A stretch of DNA of 64,000 nt. Origin: Ramlibacter tataouinensis. Its GTDB lineage: Bacteria > Pseudomonadota > Gammaproteobacteria > Burkholderiales > Burkholderiaceae_C. The position numbers and the translations under genes are program-made. This document shows positions 9,317 to 17,704 of this stretch, piece after piece (position 1 is the stretch's first letter; every line of letters begins with the position of its first letter). The stretch is from positions 1,488,001-1,552,000 of the forward strand of contig NZ_CP116009.1 of assembly GCF_027941915.1 (NCBI RefSeq). The letters are read 5' to 3'. The notes below the pieces were generated by a model. The model was not told the DNA's origin, did not search any database, and was given only the letters and a program-made list of their open reading frames with translations.

Positions 9317-9876
9317 GCCTGCAAGTCGGCCTGGTCGTGGGCAGCCTGCGGCGGGACTCGGTGAGTCGCCGGCTGGCGCAGGCGCTGCAGCCGCTCGCGC
9401 CCGCGGGCCTGGCGTTCCACGAACTCGAGATCGGGGCGCTGCCGCTCTACAACGGCGACCTGGAAGACGCGGCGCCGCCGGCCTGGGTGCGCCTGCGCGG
9501 CGCGGTACGGGAAAGCGATGCGTTGCTGTTCGTCGTTCCGGAATACAACCGGTCCATCCCCGGCGCGGTGAAGAACGCGATCGACGTCGCGTCCAAGCCG
9601 ACCGGCCGCAACTGCTGGGTCGGCAAGCCGGCCTTCGTGATGTCCCAGAGCACCGGGCCGCTGGGCGGGCTGGCCGGCTCGTTCGCGCTGAAGCAGGCGC
9701 TGGCCGGCGCCGGGGCCGTCACCCTGCCGCACCCGGAGGTGTACCTCGGGCGCGTCGCCACCCTGTTCGACGGCGACGGGCGGCTGGTGCCGGACACGCA
9801 GGACTTCCTGCGCGGCGCGCTCGCGAGCTTCGAGACCTGGATCCACCGCTTCGCCCCGCGCGCCAGCGCCTCATAA
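9313..9876 (+). CDS. NAD(P)H-dependent FMN reductase
   Basis: A 187-residue flavodoxin-fold reductase. The FMN-phosphate loop GSLRRDSVSRRLA is at the N terminus, and the family signature VPEYNRSIPGAVKNAID follows at about residue 75. It would supply reduced flavin or reduce a quinone. In this operon it could serve a flavin-dependent hydroxylase encoded elsewhere, or reduce a quinonoid intermediate of the dioxygenase substrate. The ATG overlaps the CoA-transferase stop by four bases. No oxygenase component lies beside it, so the partner is unknown. Confidence 0.87.
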   Translation: MSLQVGLVVGSLRRDSVSRRLAQALQPLAPAGLAFHELEIGALPLYNGDLEDAAPPAWVRLRGAVRESDALLFVVPEYNRSIPGAVKNAIDVASKPTGRNCWVGKPAFVMSQSTGPLGGLAGSFALKQALAGAGAVTLPHPEVYLGRVATLFDGDGRLVPDTQDFLRGALASFETWIHRFAPRASAS

Positions 9877-9897
9877 CGACCCACGAAGGAGACAGCC

Positions 9898-11103
9898 ATG
9901 ACCCACCCGCGTTCCGTGTCGCGCCGCACCCTCCTGGCTGCAGCCGCGCTCTCCGCCGCTGCGCCGATGGCGCTGGCGCAGCAGCAACCACCGATCCGCA
10001 TCGGCAGCACCCTGGCCCTGACCGGGCCGCTGTCGGCCACGGCGCAGGTGCACAGGCTGGTCGGCGAGATCTACGTGGAGGACCTGAACCGCCGCGGCGG
10101 CCTGCTGGGCCGGCGCGTCGAGTGGGTGCTCAAGGACGACCAGTCCAAGGCGGACCTGGCGCGCACGCTGTACGAGCAGCTCATCACCTCCGACAAGGTG
10201 GACCTGCTGATGGGCCCCTACGCCACCGGCGGCATCCTGTCCGCGATGGGCGTGGCCCAGCGCTACAACAAGGTGCTGGTGCACCACACGCTGGGCGTGC
10301 CGTCGCTGGCCAAGTACGACATGCAGTTCCCGGCCTGGTCCCTCGGGTCGGACCCGGCCAACACGACGACCAACACCGTGTTCGAGGCACTGGCCAAGGG
10401 CCCGAAGCCGCCGAAGACGGTCGCCGTGGTGACGAGCAAGTTCCCGTCCATCCATTTCATGTCCCAGGGCGCGCGCGAGACGATCAAGAAGCGCGGCCTG
10501 CAGGAGGTGCTGTTCCTCGAGTGGGAGTTCGGCAACCGCGACTTCGGCCCGATCGCCAGCCGCGTGAAGGACGCCAAGCCCGACTTCGTCTGGGTGGGCG
10601 CGATCGGCCTGGACGGCAACCTGCTGCTCGACGCGATGAAGAAGATCGACTACGTGCCGCCCCAGCACTTCTACCTGTATCCCGCGCCCGGGCCGCTGGT
10701 CACGCTGCCCGAGGCGCAGGGCGCGCTGTCGGTCACCATCTTCGAGGAGCACCCGCCCTTCAGCACCCGCCCGAAGGCCGCGGAATTCATCAAGACCTAC
10801 CACGAGCGCGCCGCCAAGGCCAACTTCCCGGACACCTCGGTGGAGGTGCAGGCCGCGGCTTCGTTCACGGCCTGGCAGATCCTGGAGGCCGCGGTCACGG
10901 CCACCAAGAGCCTGGACGACCGGCAGATCGCCGACTGGCTGAAGAAGAACCGGGTGGACACCATCCAGGGCAGCCTGCGCTTCGACGGGCCGTCCAACTA
11001 CGGCGACGACCTGATGCGCATCAAGCAGGTGCAGAACGGCAAGTGGCTGGTGGTGTATCCGCCCGAGTACGCCGCGCCGGGCGCGAAGATGATCGCCCGC
11101 TGA
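9898..11103 (+). CDS. Branched-chain-type ABC transporter substrate-binding protein
   Basis: A 401-residue periplasmic binding protein of the Leu/Ile/Val-binding family. The N terminus RSVSRRTLLAAAALSAAA, with cleavage near ALA-QQ, is a twin-arginine or Sec signal peptide. The mature part has IRIGSTLALTGPLSATAQ and a two-lobed periplasmic-binding fold. It is preceded by a good AAGGAGA ribosome site and sits directly upstream of the two permease genes and the ATPases. In Burkholderiales this family often imports aromatic acids and other carboxylates rather than amino acids, which fits the catabolic neighbours. Confidence 0.9.
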   Translation: MTHPRSVSRRTLLAAAALSAAAPMALAQQQPPIRIGSTLALTGPLSATAQVHRLVGEIYVEDLNRRGGLLGRRVEWVLKDDQSKADLARTLYEQLITSDKVDLLMGPYATGGILSAMGVAQRYNKVLVHHTLGVPSLAKYDMQFPAWSLGSDPANTTTNTVFEALAKGPKPPKTVAVVTSKFPSIHFMSQGARETIKKRGLQEVLFLEWEFGNRDFGPIASRVKDAKPDFVWVGAIGLDGNLLLDAMKKIDYVPPQHFYLYPAPGPLVTLPEAQGALSVTIFEEHPPFSTRPKAAEFIKTYHERAAKANFPDTSVEVQAAASFTAWQILEAAVTATKSLDDRQIADWLKKNRVDTIQGSLRFDGPSNYGDDLMRIKQVQNGKWLVVYPPEYAAPGAKMIAR

Positions 11104-11107
11104 CCGC

Positions 11108-11968
11108 ATGCAACTCCCCAGCTGGACGCTGCTCGCGCAGTCGGTGCTGTCGGGCGTGTTCGCGGGTGCCCTCTACGGACTGCTCGGCTTGGGCCTGGGC
11201 CTGTCGTGGGGGCTGCTGCGAACCATCAACCTCGCGCACTTCGCCTTCGCCTTCCTGTCGGCCTATATCTGCTACCAGCTGACGGTGGCGGCGCAGATGG
11301 ACCCGCTGCTCACGCTGGCCGCCATCGTGCCGCTGATGTTCGCGCTGGGCGCCGGGCTGCACTGGCTGACCGACCGCTTCCGGCTGACGCCGTTCAGCTC
11401 GCTGCTGCTCACCTTCGGCTGCATGGGCATCGTCGAGTCGATCATGCAGCTCCTCTGGACGGCCGACCCGCGCAAGCTCGAGTCGCACTATGCGCAGGCG
11501 AAGCTGCGGCTCGGGCCGCTGTTCCTGCCAATCCCCGAGCTGCTGACGCTGATCCTCGCGGTCGGCATCTCGCTCGGGGTGTGGGCGCTGCTGCGCTACA
11601 CGGATCTCGGCAAGGCCCTGCGCGCCTCGGCGGAGGATGCGCCGGTGGCGGCGGCCTTCGGCATCAACCAGCGCCGCAACGGCTTCCTGCTGGCCGGCGC
11701 CTGCGCGGCGCTGGCGGGGGTGGCGGGCGTGTGCATCGCGCTGTCCAGCAGCATCAGCCCGTCTCAGATGTACGCGTGGGTGGGCGTGGTGTTCGCGGCG
11801 GTGATGCTCGGCGGGCTGGGCAGCGCGCTCGGGCCGCTGGTGGCCGGCATCGTCATCGGCGTGAGCGAGGCGGTGACGATGGCCGTCACCTCGCCGTCGT
11901 GGGCGCCGCTGGTGTCGTTCACGCTGCTGATCCTCATCCTGCTGCTGCGGCCGGGACGGGTGCGATGA
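11108..11968 (+). CDS. ABC transporter permease, LivH type
   Basis: A 286-residue inner-membrane permease with about eight hydrophobic segments. It has the family stretch GLGLGLSWGLLRTINLAHFA near residue 25, GKALRASAEDAPVAAAFGIN and a C-terminal VMLGGLGSALGPLVAG. It forms one half of the membrane channel of the importer. It starts four bases after the binding-protein stop and overlaps the fused permease-ATPase by four bases (ATGA), so the transporter is one transcription unit. Confidence 0.9.
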   Translation: MQLPSWTLLAQSVLSGVFAGALYGLLGLGLGLSWGLLRTINLAHFAFAFLSAYICYQLTVAAQMDPLLTLAAIVPLMFALGAGLHWLTDRFRLTPFSSLLLTFGCMGIVESIMQLLWTADPRKLESHYAQAKLRLGPLFLPIPELLTLILAVGISLGVWALLRYTDLGKALRASAEDAPVAAAFGINQRRNGFLLAGACAALAGVAGVCIALSSSISPSQMYAWVGVVFAAVMLGGLGSALGPLVAGIVIGVSEAVTMAVTSPSWAPLVSFTLLILILLLRPGRVR

Positions 11969-13731
11969 GGGTGCGCCCCGCTCCTGCGGCCGTGCTCGGT
12001 GCCGGCCTGCTGCTGGCTGCGCTGCCATTCCTGCGGCTGCCGGCCTTCTACGAGTCGTTCCTCTACCTGGCGCTGTTCTGGATCGTGCTGGCCACCTCCT
12101 GGAACATCCTGTCGGGCTACGCGGGCTACTTCTCGTTCGGGCATGGCGCCTTCTTCGGCGCCGGGGTGTACACCAGCGCCACGCTCGCGGCCAAGTTCGA
12201 GTGGCCGTTCCTGTGGACGCTGCCGGTGGCCGCGCTGGTCGCGGCGGCGATCGGCGTCGGCATCGGCGCCGTCGCCTTCCGCGTGCGCGGCGTCCGCGGC
12301 GAACTGTTCGCCCTGCTCACGCTGGCCGTCACCTTCGTGATCGCCACCATCATCGGCAACACGCCGATCGACGGCGGCCCCGGGGTCTACCTCAACGCGG
12401 TGCCGGTGCCCCGGATCGGCCCGACGCCGACTTCCAGCCTGTACCTGATGATGCTCGCCGCGGCGGTGGCGACCCTGCTGATCGCCTGGGCCATCCGCCA
12501 CTCGCGCTTCGGCGCCGGGCTGTTCGCCATCCACGACGACGAGGAAGCAGCAGAGGTGATGGGCGTGCCGACCTACCGCTGGAAGCTGGTGGCGCTGGCG
12601 GTTTCGTGCGCGCTCGCCGGCTGGGCCGGCGGCATCCACGCGCTGTTCGTGTCCTACATCACGACGGCGGAGACCTTCAACCTGACGGTGCCGCTCACGG
12701 TGGTGCTCATGAGCATCCTGGGCGGCACGCGCCACTGGGCCGGTCCGGCGATCGGCGCGATCGCCATCACCTGCCTGCTGTTCGCCTTCACCGGCGGCGA
12801 GTACGCGGTGCTGGGCAAGGGGGTGATCGGCCTGATCCTGGTGATCGGCATCCTGTTCATGCCCGAAGGGGTGATGGGCCGGTTGCGGCGGTCGCGCCCA
12901 GCCCGCGAAGGCGGGAATCCGGCGCCTGCGCTTGCGCCGGCTCCCGTGAGAGCGCTGGACGCGCGCCCACGCGAGGGTGAAGGGGATGGCAACCGCCCGC
13001 CCCCGCCGCTGCTGACCGTCAGGAACCTCAGCAAGTCCTTCCGCGGCCTCAAGGCCTTGTCCAGCGTGAACCTGGAGGTGCGCCAGGGCGAGATCCTGGG
13101 CCTGCTGGGGCCGAACGGCTCGGGCAAGTCGACCTTCATCAATGTCGTCAGCGGCCACTTCCTGCCCGATGCCGGCCAGGTGCTGCTCGATGGGCGCGAC
13201 ATCGCCGGCCGGCCGGCGCACCGGATCGCCCGCGCCGGCATCGCGCGCACCTACCAGATCCCGCGTCCGTTCTCGCAGCTGAGCGTGCTGGACAACGTCG
13301 CCATCGCCGCCATGTACGCCGGCCAGGGGCTGGGCACGATCGAAGAGGGCCGGCGCGAGGCGCTGCAGTGGCTGGCGTTCACCCACCTGGACGGCAAGGC
13401 GCACATGCTGCCGGGCGAGCTGAACCTGCACCAGCGCAAGTTCCTGGAGCTGGCCCGCGCGCTGGCTTCGCGGCCCCGGCTGGTGCTGCTGGACGAAGTG
13501 CTGTGCGGGCTGACGCCGACCGAGATCCAGTCGGCGGTGACGCTGATCCGCCGCATCCGCGACCAGGGCACCACCATCGTCTTCGTCGAGCACGTGATGG
13601 ACGCGGTCATGGCGCTGACCGACCGCATCGTCGTGTTCGACCAAGGCGCCATGCTGGCCGAAGGCGCGCCGCGCGAGGTGATGCAGAGCCCGGCGGTCAT
13701 GAGCGCCTACCTGGGGGTCTCGCATGCTTGA
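11965..13731 (+). CDS. Fused ABC permease (LivM) and ATPase (LivG)
   Basis: A 588-residue fusion. Residues 1 to about 310 are a LivM permease (WNILSGYAGYFSFGHGAFFG, RVRGVRGELFALLTLAVTF, SILGGTRHWAGPAIGA). Residues about 350-588 are a LivG ATPase with Walker A GPNGSGKST, signature-region LNLHQRKFLELARAL and Walker B LVLLDEVLCGL. The Walker B glutamate is followed by V rather than the usual P, and the usual LSGGQ is replaced by LNLHQ, as in many LivG proteins. The linker of about 35 residues is Pro/Ala/Arg-rich and its DNA contains a dispersed palindromic repeat. The start overlaps the LivH stop. Confidence 0.9.
   Translation: MRVRPAPAAVLGAGLLLAALPFLRLPAFYESFLYLALFWIVLATSWNILSGYAGYFSFGHGAFFGAGVYTSATLAAKFEWPFLWTLPVAALVAAAIGVGIGAVAFRVRGVRGELFALLTLAVTFVIATIIGNTPIDGGPGVYLNAVPVPRIGPTPTSSLYLMMLAAAVATLLIAWAIRHSRFGAGLFAIHDDEEAAEVMGVPTYRWKLVALAVSCALAGWAGGIHALFVSYITTAETFNLTVPLTVVLMSILGGTRHWAGPAIGAIAITCLLFAFTGGEYAVLGKGVIGLILVIGILFMPEGVMGRLRRSRPAREGGNPAPALAPAPVRALDARPREGEGDGNRPPPPLLTVRNLSKSFRGLKALSSVNLEVRQGEILGLLGPNGSGKSTFINVVSGHFLPDAGQVLLDGRDIAGRPAHRIARAGIARTYQIPRPFSQLSVLDNVAIAAMYAGQGLGTIEEGRREALQWLAFTHLDGKAHMLPGELNLHQRKFLELARALASRPRLVLLDEVLCGLTPTEIQSAVTLIRRIRDQGTTIVFVEHVMDAVMALTDRIVVFDQGAMLAEGAPREVMQSPAVMSAYLGVSHA
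12902..12926. repeat. Palindromic repeat inside the LivM-LivG linker
   Basis: CCCGC-GAAG-GCGGG followed by AATCCGGCGCC lies in frame within the linker coding sequence. Its reverse complement shares the same core as the intergenic palindrome at 22073-22094 (CCCGCGAAGGCGGG, two bases, ATCC, one base, GCGC). A mobile-like intergenic element therefore appears to have become coding sequence. Confidence 0.55.
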
Positions 13732-14428
13732 GCTGGAGCAGGTCACCGTCGCCTATGGCGAGGCCCGGGCGTTGTGGGACATCTCGCTTCAGGTCAGGCC
13801 GGGCGAGCTGCTGTGCGTGGTGGGCCCCAACGGCGCCGGCAAGACCACCCTGGTCAACACGCTGGCCGGCATCCTGCGCCCGCTGTCGGGCCGCATCACC
13901 ATGGCCGGCCGCGACATCACGCGCCTGCCGCCCCACCGCTTCTGCGAGGCCGGCATCGCGCTGGTGCCCGAAGGCCGGCGCCTCTTCGCCGGCATGACCG
14001 TCGCGGAGAACCTCGACATCGGCAGCTTCCTGCCGGCGGCCAAGGCGCAACGCCGCCAGACGCTGGACGAAGTGCTGCAGCTGTTCCCGGCCCTGAAGCC
14101 CAGGCTGTCGGCGTTGGCGGGCGAACTATCGGGCGGCCAGCAGCAGATGGTGGCGATCGGCCGCGCGCTGATGGCGCGTCCGCGCCTGCTGCTGCTGGAC
14201 GAGCCGTCGCTCGGCCTGTCCCCGCTGGTGGTGGCCGACATGTTCAATGCGATCCGCAAGGTCAGCGCGGGCGGCATCACCATCGTGCTGGTCGAGCAGA
14301 ACGTCTCGATGGCCATGCGGGTGTCGCACCGCGCCTGCGTCCTGGAGCTGGGCCGGATCGTGGCCGAGGGCGAACCCGACGAACTGATGAAGCGGCCGGA
14401 GATCCGCCAGGCCTACCTCGGTGTCTGA
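13724..14428 (+). CDS. ABC transporter ATP-binding protein, LivF type
   Basis: A 234-residue ATPase with Walker A GPNGAGKTT, Q-loop region, VPEGRRLFAGMTVAENL, signature LSGGQQQM and Walker B LLLLDEPSLGL, all intact. It is the second nucleotide-binding subunit of the importer and pairs with the ATPase domain of the upstream fusion, which it overlaps by eight bases. Length and motif order are standard for LivF. Confidence 0.93.
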   Translation: MLELEQVTVAYGEARALWDISLQVRPGELLCVVGPNGAGKTTLVNTLAGILRPLSGRITMAGRDITRLPPHRFCEAGIALVPEGRRLFAGMTVAENLDIGSFLPAAKAQRRQTLDEVLQLFPALKPRLSALAGELSGGQQQMVAIGRALMARPRLLLLDEPSLGLSPLVVADMFNAIRKVSAGGITIVLVEQNVSMAMRVSHRACVLELGRIVAEGEPDELMKRPEIRQAYLGV

Positions 14429-14444
14429 CGCAAAGGAGAGATCC

Positions 14445-15479
14445 ATGCTGTTTCCCACCACCATCGTTGGCAGCTACCCGCAGCCCGAGTGGCTGATCGA
14501 TCGCGCCAAGCTGGCCGGGCGCTTCCCGCCGCGCGTGCGGGCCCGCGAGCTGTGGCGCCTGCCCGAGCCCTACCTGGCCCAGGCGCAGGACGACGCGACG
14601 CTGCTGGCCATCCGTTTCCAGGAAGAGGCCGGGCTGGACATCGTCTCGGACGGCGAGATCCGCCGCGAGAGCTACTCCAACCGCTTCGCCACGGCGCTCG
14701 AGGGCGTGGACCTGGACAACCCGGGCTCCGCGCTAGACCGCTCCGGGCACCCCAACCCGGTGCCGCGCATCGTCGGCAAGATCCGGCGCAAGCACGCCGT
14801 GGAGGTGGACGACCTCCGGTTCCTCAAGCGCCACACGACGCGCCGCACCAAGATCACCGTGCCCGGTCCGTTCACCATGCTGCAGCAGGCGCAGAACGAC
14901 TTCTACAAGACCGAGGAGGAGGCCGCGGCCGACTACGCGGACGCCGTGAATGCCGAGATCAAGGACCTGTTCGCGGCCGGCGCCGACATCGTGCAGATCG
15001 ACGAACCCTACATGCAGGCCCGGCCGGAGAAGGCGCGCCAGTACGGCCTGGCAGCGCTGAACCGCGCGCTGGACGGCGTGCAGGGAACGACCTGCGTGCA
15101 CATCTGCTTCGGCTACGCAGCCATCATCCACGAGCGGCCGAGCGGCTACTCGTTCCTGCCCGAGCTGGCCGGCTGCCGCTGCCAGCAGGTGTCGATCGAG
15201 ACCGCCCAATCGAAGCTCGACACCCGCGTGCTCGAACAACTGGGCGGCAAGCAGATCCTCGTGGGCTGCATCGACCTGTCGGACATGAACGTCGAGACGC
15301 CCGAGGTCATCGCCGCCCGCGTGCGCAAGGCGCTGCAGCACATCGCCCCCGAACAGGTGATCCTGGCGCCCGACTGCGGCATGAAGTACCTGCCGCGGGA
15401 GGTGGCGCAGGGGAAGCTGCGGGCGATGGTGGAGGCGGCGCGGATGCTGCGGCGGGAGTACGAGGGGGTGGACGCATGA
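14445..15479 (+). CDS. Short methionine synthase (core-MetE-like) enzyme
   Basis: A 344-residue protein corresponding to the C-terminal catalytic barrel of cobalamin-independent methionine synthase, without the N-terminal half of classical MetE (about 760 residues). The zinc ligands appear complete: His and Cys in CVHICFGY, Glu in QQVSIETAQ and Cys in LAPDCGMKYLP. The opening FPTTIVGSYPQPEWL is also typical. Such short forms may use methyl donors other than polyglutamyl methyl-folate. Here it is the last gene of a ring-cleavage and transport operon, so a role in methyl transfer from a methoxylated substrate is possible but inferred. The ATG at 14445 follows AAAGGAGAG. Confidence 0.82.
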   Translation: MLFPTTIVGSYPQPEWLIDRAKLAGRFPPRVRARELWRLPEPYLAQAQDDATLLAIRFQEEAGLDIVSDGEIRRESYSNRFATALEGVDLDNPGSALDRSGHPNPVPRIVGKIRRKHAVEVDDLRFLKRHTTRRTKITVPGPFTMLQQAQNDFYKTEEEAAADYADAVNAEIKDLFAAGADIVQIDEPYMQARPEKARQYGLAALNRALDGVQGTTCVHICFGYAAIIHERPSGYSFLPELAGCRCQQVSIETAQSKLDTRVLEQLGGKQILVGCIDLSDMNVETPEVIAARVRKALQHIAPEQVILAPDCGMKYLPREVAQGKLRAMVEAARMLRREYEGVDA

Positions 15480-15480
15480 A

Positions 15481-15501
15481 TCGGGCCTGGAGTGGGCCCG
15501 A
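15481..15501. repeat. Inverted repeat after the operon's last stop codon
   Basis: TCGGGCC, a 7-base loop and GGCCCGA form a perfect 7-bp hairpin beginning one base after the stop of the MetE-like gene. No T-run follows, so it is at best a weak or Rho-assisted terminator. Confidence 0.4.
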
Positions 15502-15886
15502 GCTCGCTCCCCAGTTGAAGCAGGTGGTCGTAGATTCAGGGAGGACAAACCTCGCTATCGACGTGGCGGGGGCCAAACAGTCTTGATCTGGCTGAGTGGT
15601 CAGCAGCAGGACTGGCTGCGCGCCCTACCGACGACAGTGTTCCGGCGATAGACGCACTTCAGTACCGCTGTCCCGAAGACTGATCTGGCCGAATCGGACC
15701 TCCGCCGTCGATGAGGTACATCTCACGCTCCTGCGTAGCCGCGCTTGACGGTAAGAGGCGTCTGTAGCGGACGGCCGCAACTGGCTCGATCGGTAGCTCC
15801 TTGAGCCAACTTAAGGCAAGGGCACTGATCGCCCGCCCCTTACCCGCGCTGAGTAGGCGATGAGGGTTGAGGGCACGCGCGCGGCG
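15502..15886. other. Noncoding junction between catabolic operon and accessory island
   Basis: No convincing gene is seen in these 385 bases. On the minus strand, in the same frame as the QueC-like gene, about 70 codons stay open from that gene's TGA (15887) down to a TGA near 15670. They encode a plausible stretch containing ISALALSWLKELPIEPVAAV, but it has no good start codon upstream. It may be a relic of another island gene or chance. No copy of the tRNA-Ser 3' end was found here. Confidence 0.4.
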
Positions 15887-16486
15887 TCACGGCACGCACG
15901 CGTAGCCAAGCTCAAACATGCTCGCCTCGTACTTGTTGCAACCCCGACAATTCCCGCACGGTAAGTTGGCCTTGTGGCAGCTGTGCGCCCAGGCAATCAG
16001 CTCAGGTGGCACCGATACCGTGCGCGCGAGCTCCCACGTGCTCATCGCAATCGCGGGGGCCTCCACCTGCAGCCCGCCCTCCTGATACTGCAGCAGCTCG
16101 TTAATCAGCTCTACGAACCGCACCGTGCCGTCCCTGTGCAATTCGTCAGACCGCACGGTACCGATGTACAGTTTGACCGCACTCAGCGAGATCACCTTCA
16201 TTGCCGCCAGCGTCACCAGCAGCTGATTGCGATATGGCCACCAGTCGCTCGCCGGCGCAGCGGCATCGGCCTCGCGCCCCGCCATGTCCCCTGAGCCGAG
16301 CTCGCGGCAGTCAACCCGAATGAGGTGATGCTCGATGCCGAGCTGCGCGCAGACCGCCCGCGCCGCCATTACCTCCGCCTGCGCCGCCGCTTGCCCATAG
16401 TCGATGGTGACCGCCAATTCCGGGCGCTTCCACCAGGCGACGCAGATTGAGTCCATGCCGCCGGACAAAAGAAGAGAGGTCTTCAC
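15887..16486 (-). CDS. QueC-like (7-cyano-7-deazaguanine synthase family) protein
   Basis: A 199-residue member of the QueC/PP-loop ATP pyrophosphatase family. It has the ATP-binding loop SGGMDS (residues 8-13), the WPYRNQLL segment and the C-terminal zinc site formed by Cys170, Cys177, Cys180 and Cys183 (spacing C-x6-C-x2-C-x2-C). Classical QueC converts carboxy-deazaguanine to preQ0. Here no other queuosine gene is nearby and the protein is somewhat short, so a specialised role is likely. The GTG at 16486 overlaps the stop of the upstream kinase gene (GTGA). The longer frame to 16540 lies inside that gene. Confidence 0.85.
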   Translation of the reverse strand: MKTSLLLSGGMDSICVAWWKRPELAVTIDYGQAAAQAEVMAARAVCAQLGIEHHLIRVDCRELGSGDMAGREADAAAPASDWWPYRNQLLVTLAAMKVISLSAVKLYIGTVRSDELHRDGTVRFVELINELLQYQEGGLQVEAPAIAMSTWELARTVSVPPELIAWAHSCHKANLPCGNCRGCNKYEASMFELGYACVP

Positions 16487-17703
16487 GGCTGCACCGCAGT
16501 CCAAAGCGCTTCGTACAGCGACGTCGTGTAGTCGCTGCAAATCCTGCAGTCGCTGCCCTCCGCCATCTTCATGCTCTCCGGCGCCTCGCGCTCGCTGTAG
16601 ATCACGACCGGCTTCCCCTGGGCCCGCGCATATCCGACCTCGAAGATCGTTCCAGGATCCGCCCCGCCCGCAATCGCGTACACCATGTCGGCCTCGTCCA
16701 GCGCCTTTAAGTCCTGCTCCACGACGTCCCCCGAGTGCCCGAAGCCGACATCGTGAAACGGAGAAAAGACGTCAAGCCCAAAGTCCTGAAGGTTGCGCTG
16801 GGCTTCATCGACTTGCCAGATCTGCGACAGGTCGAAGAACGGCCCCGCGAGGTACACCTTCGGAACGGCACCACCTTGATAGCGTGCGCTGACCTTCACA
16901 GGCGCCGGCTGAAATGCTTGCAGCTGAGTAGCAGCGGGGAGGGAACGGTATTGGCAGTAATACGCGACGGCGCGTGACGCTGTTGCCGCAGCCTCCAACG
17001 CGCTCGTTCCCTGCTCCATCCAGCACAGCGCAAAGTGCGCCACAAAGCAGTCTCCGGACCCGATCTTCCACACCGACTCCGTTCGGAACGCGGGCACTGA
17101 GCCGACCTGCCCCTTGTCCCACACAAGCGCCCCGCGCGGGCCCTGCTTGATTACCACGACCTCGGCACCTTCTTGCGCAGCGAGCCCACGCGCGCATTCC
17201 TCCGCGGTTCTGACCCCCGCGCCAAGCAATGCTTGCGCTTCTGCCAGATTCAGGACCAGTGCCAGCCGCTTCGCCGAAGAGCCATTGCGGCCGAACGAAA
17301 CTGGCGAACCCGGGCTCTGAGGATCGTAAACAGCTAGGTCCGCGTCCACGACGGCGTCACCCTCCATCATGCCGAACCGCACAACCTTCGCCTCCTTCAG
17401 AGGGATGGGAGGCAGATTGGGCAGGATGGCAGGCGTGATGGTCGGTTCAGCGGAGTCGTGCACGTACTTGAAGCGTACAGCCCGCTCCGTTGGCGATGCA
17501 TCGACGACAAGTCTGGTCCCATAGAGCGCGAAAGCGCCTCGAAACCGAGCAAGATCCTGCGCACCGAGGTACGTGTGGAGTTGGACCGAGCTCCCCATCT
17601 CGGCCAGCGCAACCGCTGCACGGCCGCCCGATCCGTAAAGCTCGTTCCACTCGGGATGCACGCAGTACTCGGAGTACGTACCACCCACAACATGAATGCT
17701 CAT
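16483..17703 (-). CDS. PfkB-family kinase fused to nucleoside 2-deoxyribosyltransferase
   Basis: A 406-residue two-domain protein. Residues 1 to about 265 are a ribokinase/PfkB fold with an N-terminal substrate loop (GSGGRAAVALAEMG) and the catalytic anion-hole motif GSGDCF with Asp218. Residues about 282-405 are a nucleoside 2-deoxyribosyltransferase or nucleosidase domain: YLAGPFF at 284-290, Asp331 in EQDLKALDEADM and the nucleophile-type Glu355 in GTIFEVGYA. It would phosphorylate a sugar or nucleoside and cleave or swap an N-glycosidic bond. The ATG at 17703 lies one base after the stop of the small upstream protein, and its end overlaps the QueC-like start, so all three are coupled. Confidence 0.85.
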   Translation of the reverse strand: MSIHVVGGTYSEYCVHPEWNELYGSGGRAAVALAEMGSSVQLHTYLGAQDLARFRGAFALYGTRLVVDASPTERAVRFKYVHDSAEPTITPAILPNLPPIPLKEAKVVRFGMMEGDAVVDADLAVYDPQSPGSPVSFGRNGSSAKRLALVLNLAEAQALLGAGVRTAEECARGLAAQEGAEVVVIKQGPRGALVWDKGQVGSVPAFRTESVWKIGSGDCFVAHFALCWMEQGTSALEAAATASRAVAYYCQYRSLPAATQLQAFQPAPVKVSARYQGGAVPKVYLAGPFFDLSQIWQVDEAQRNLQDFGLDVFSPFHDVGFGHSGDVVEQDLKALDEADMVYAIAGGADPGTIFEVGYARAQGKPVVIYSEREAPESMKMAEGSDCRICSDYTTSLYEALWTAVQP

Positions 17704-17704
17704 G

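Noticed and set aside
11206..11964. Upstream extension of the fused permease-ATPase frame
   Set aside because: It overlaps LivH in another frame, is Arg/Gly-rich, and the real LivM start at 11965 matches the family and the ATGA overlap.
15537..15580. Possible attachment-site copy of the tRNA-Ser 3' end
   Set aside because: Only scattered short matches (GATTC, AACCTCG) were found, too few for an integration repeat.
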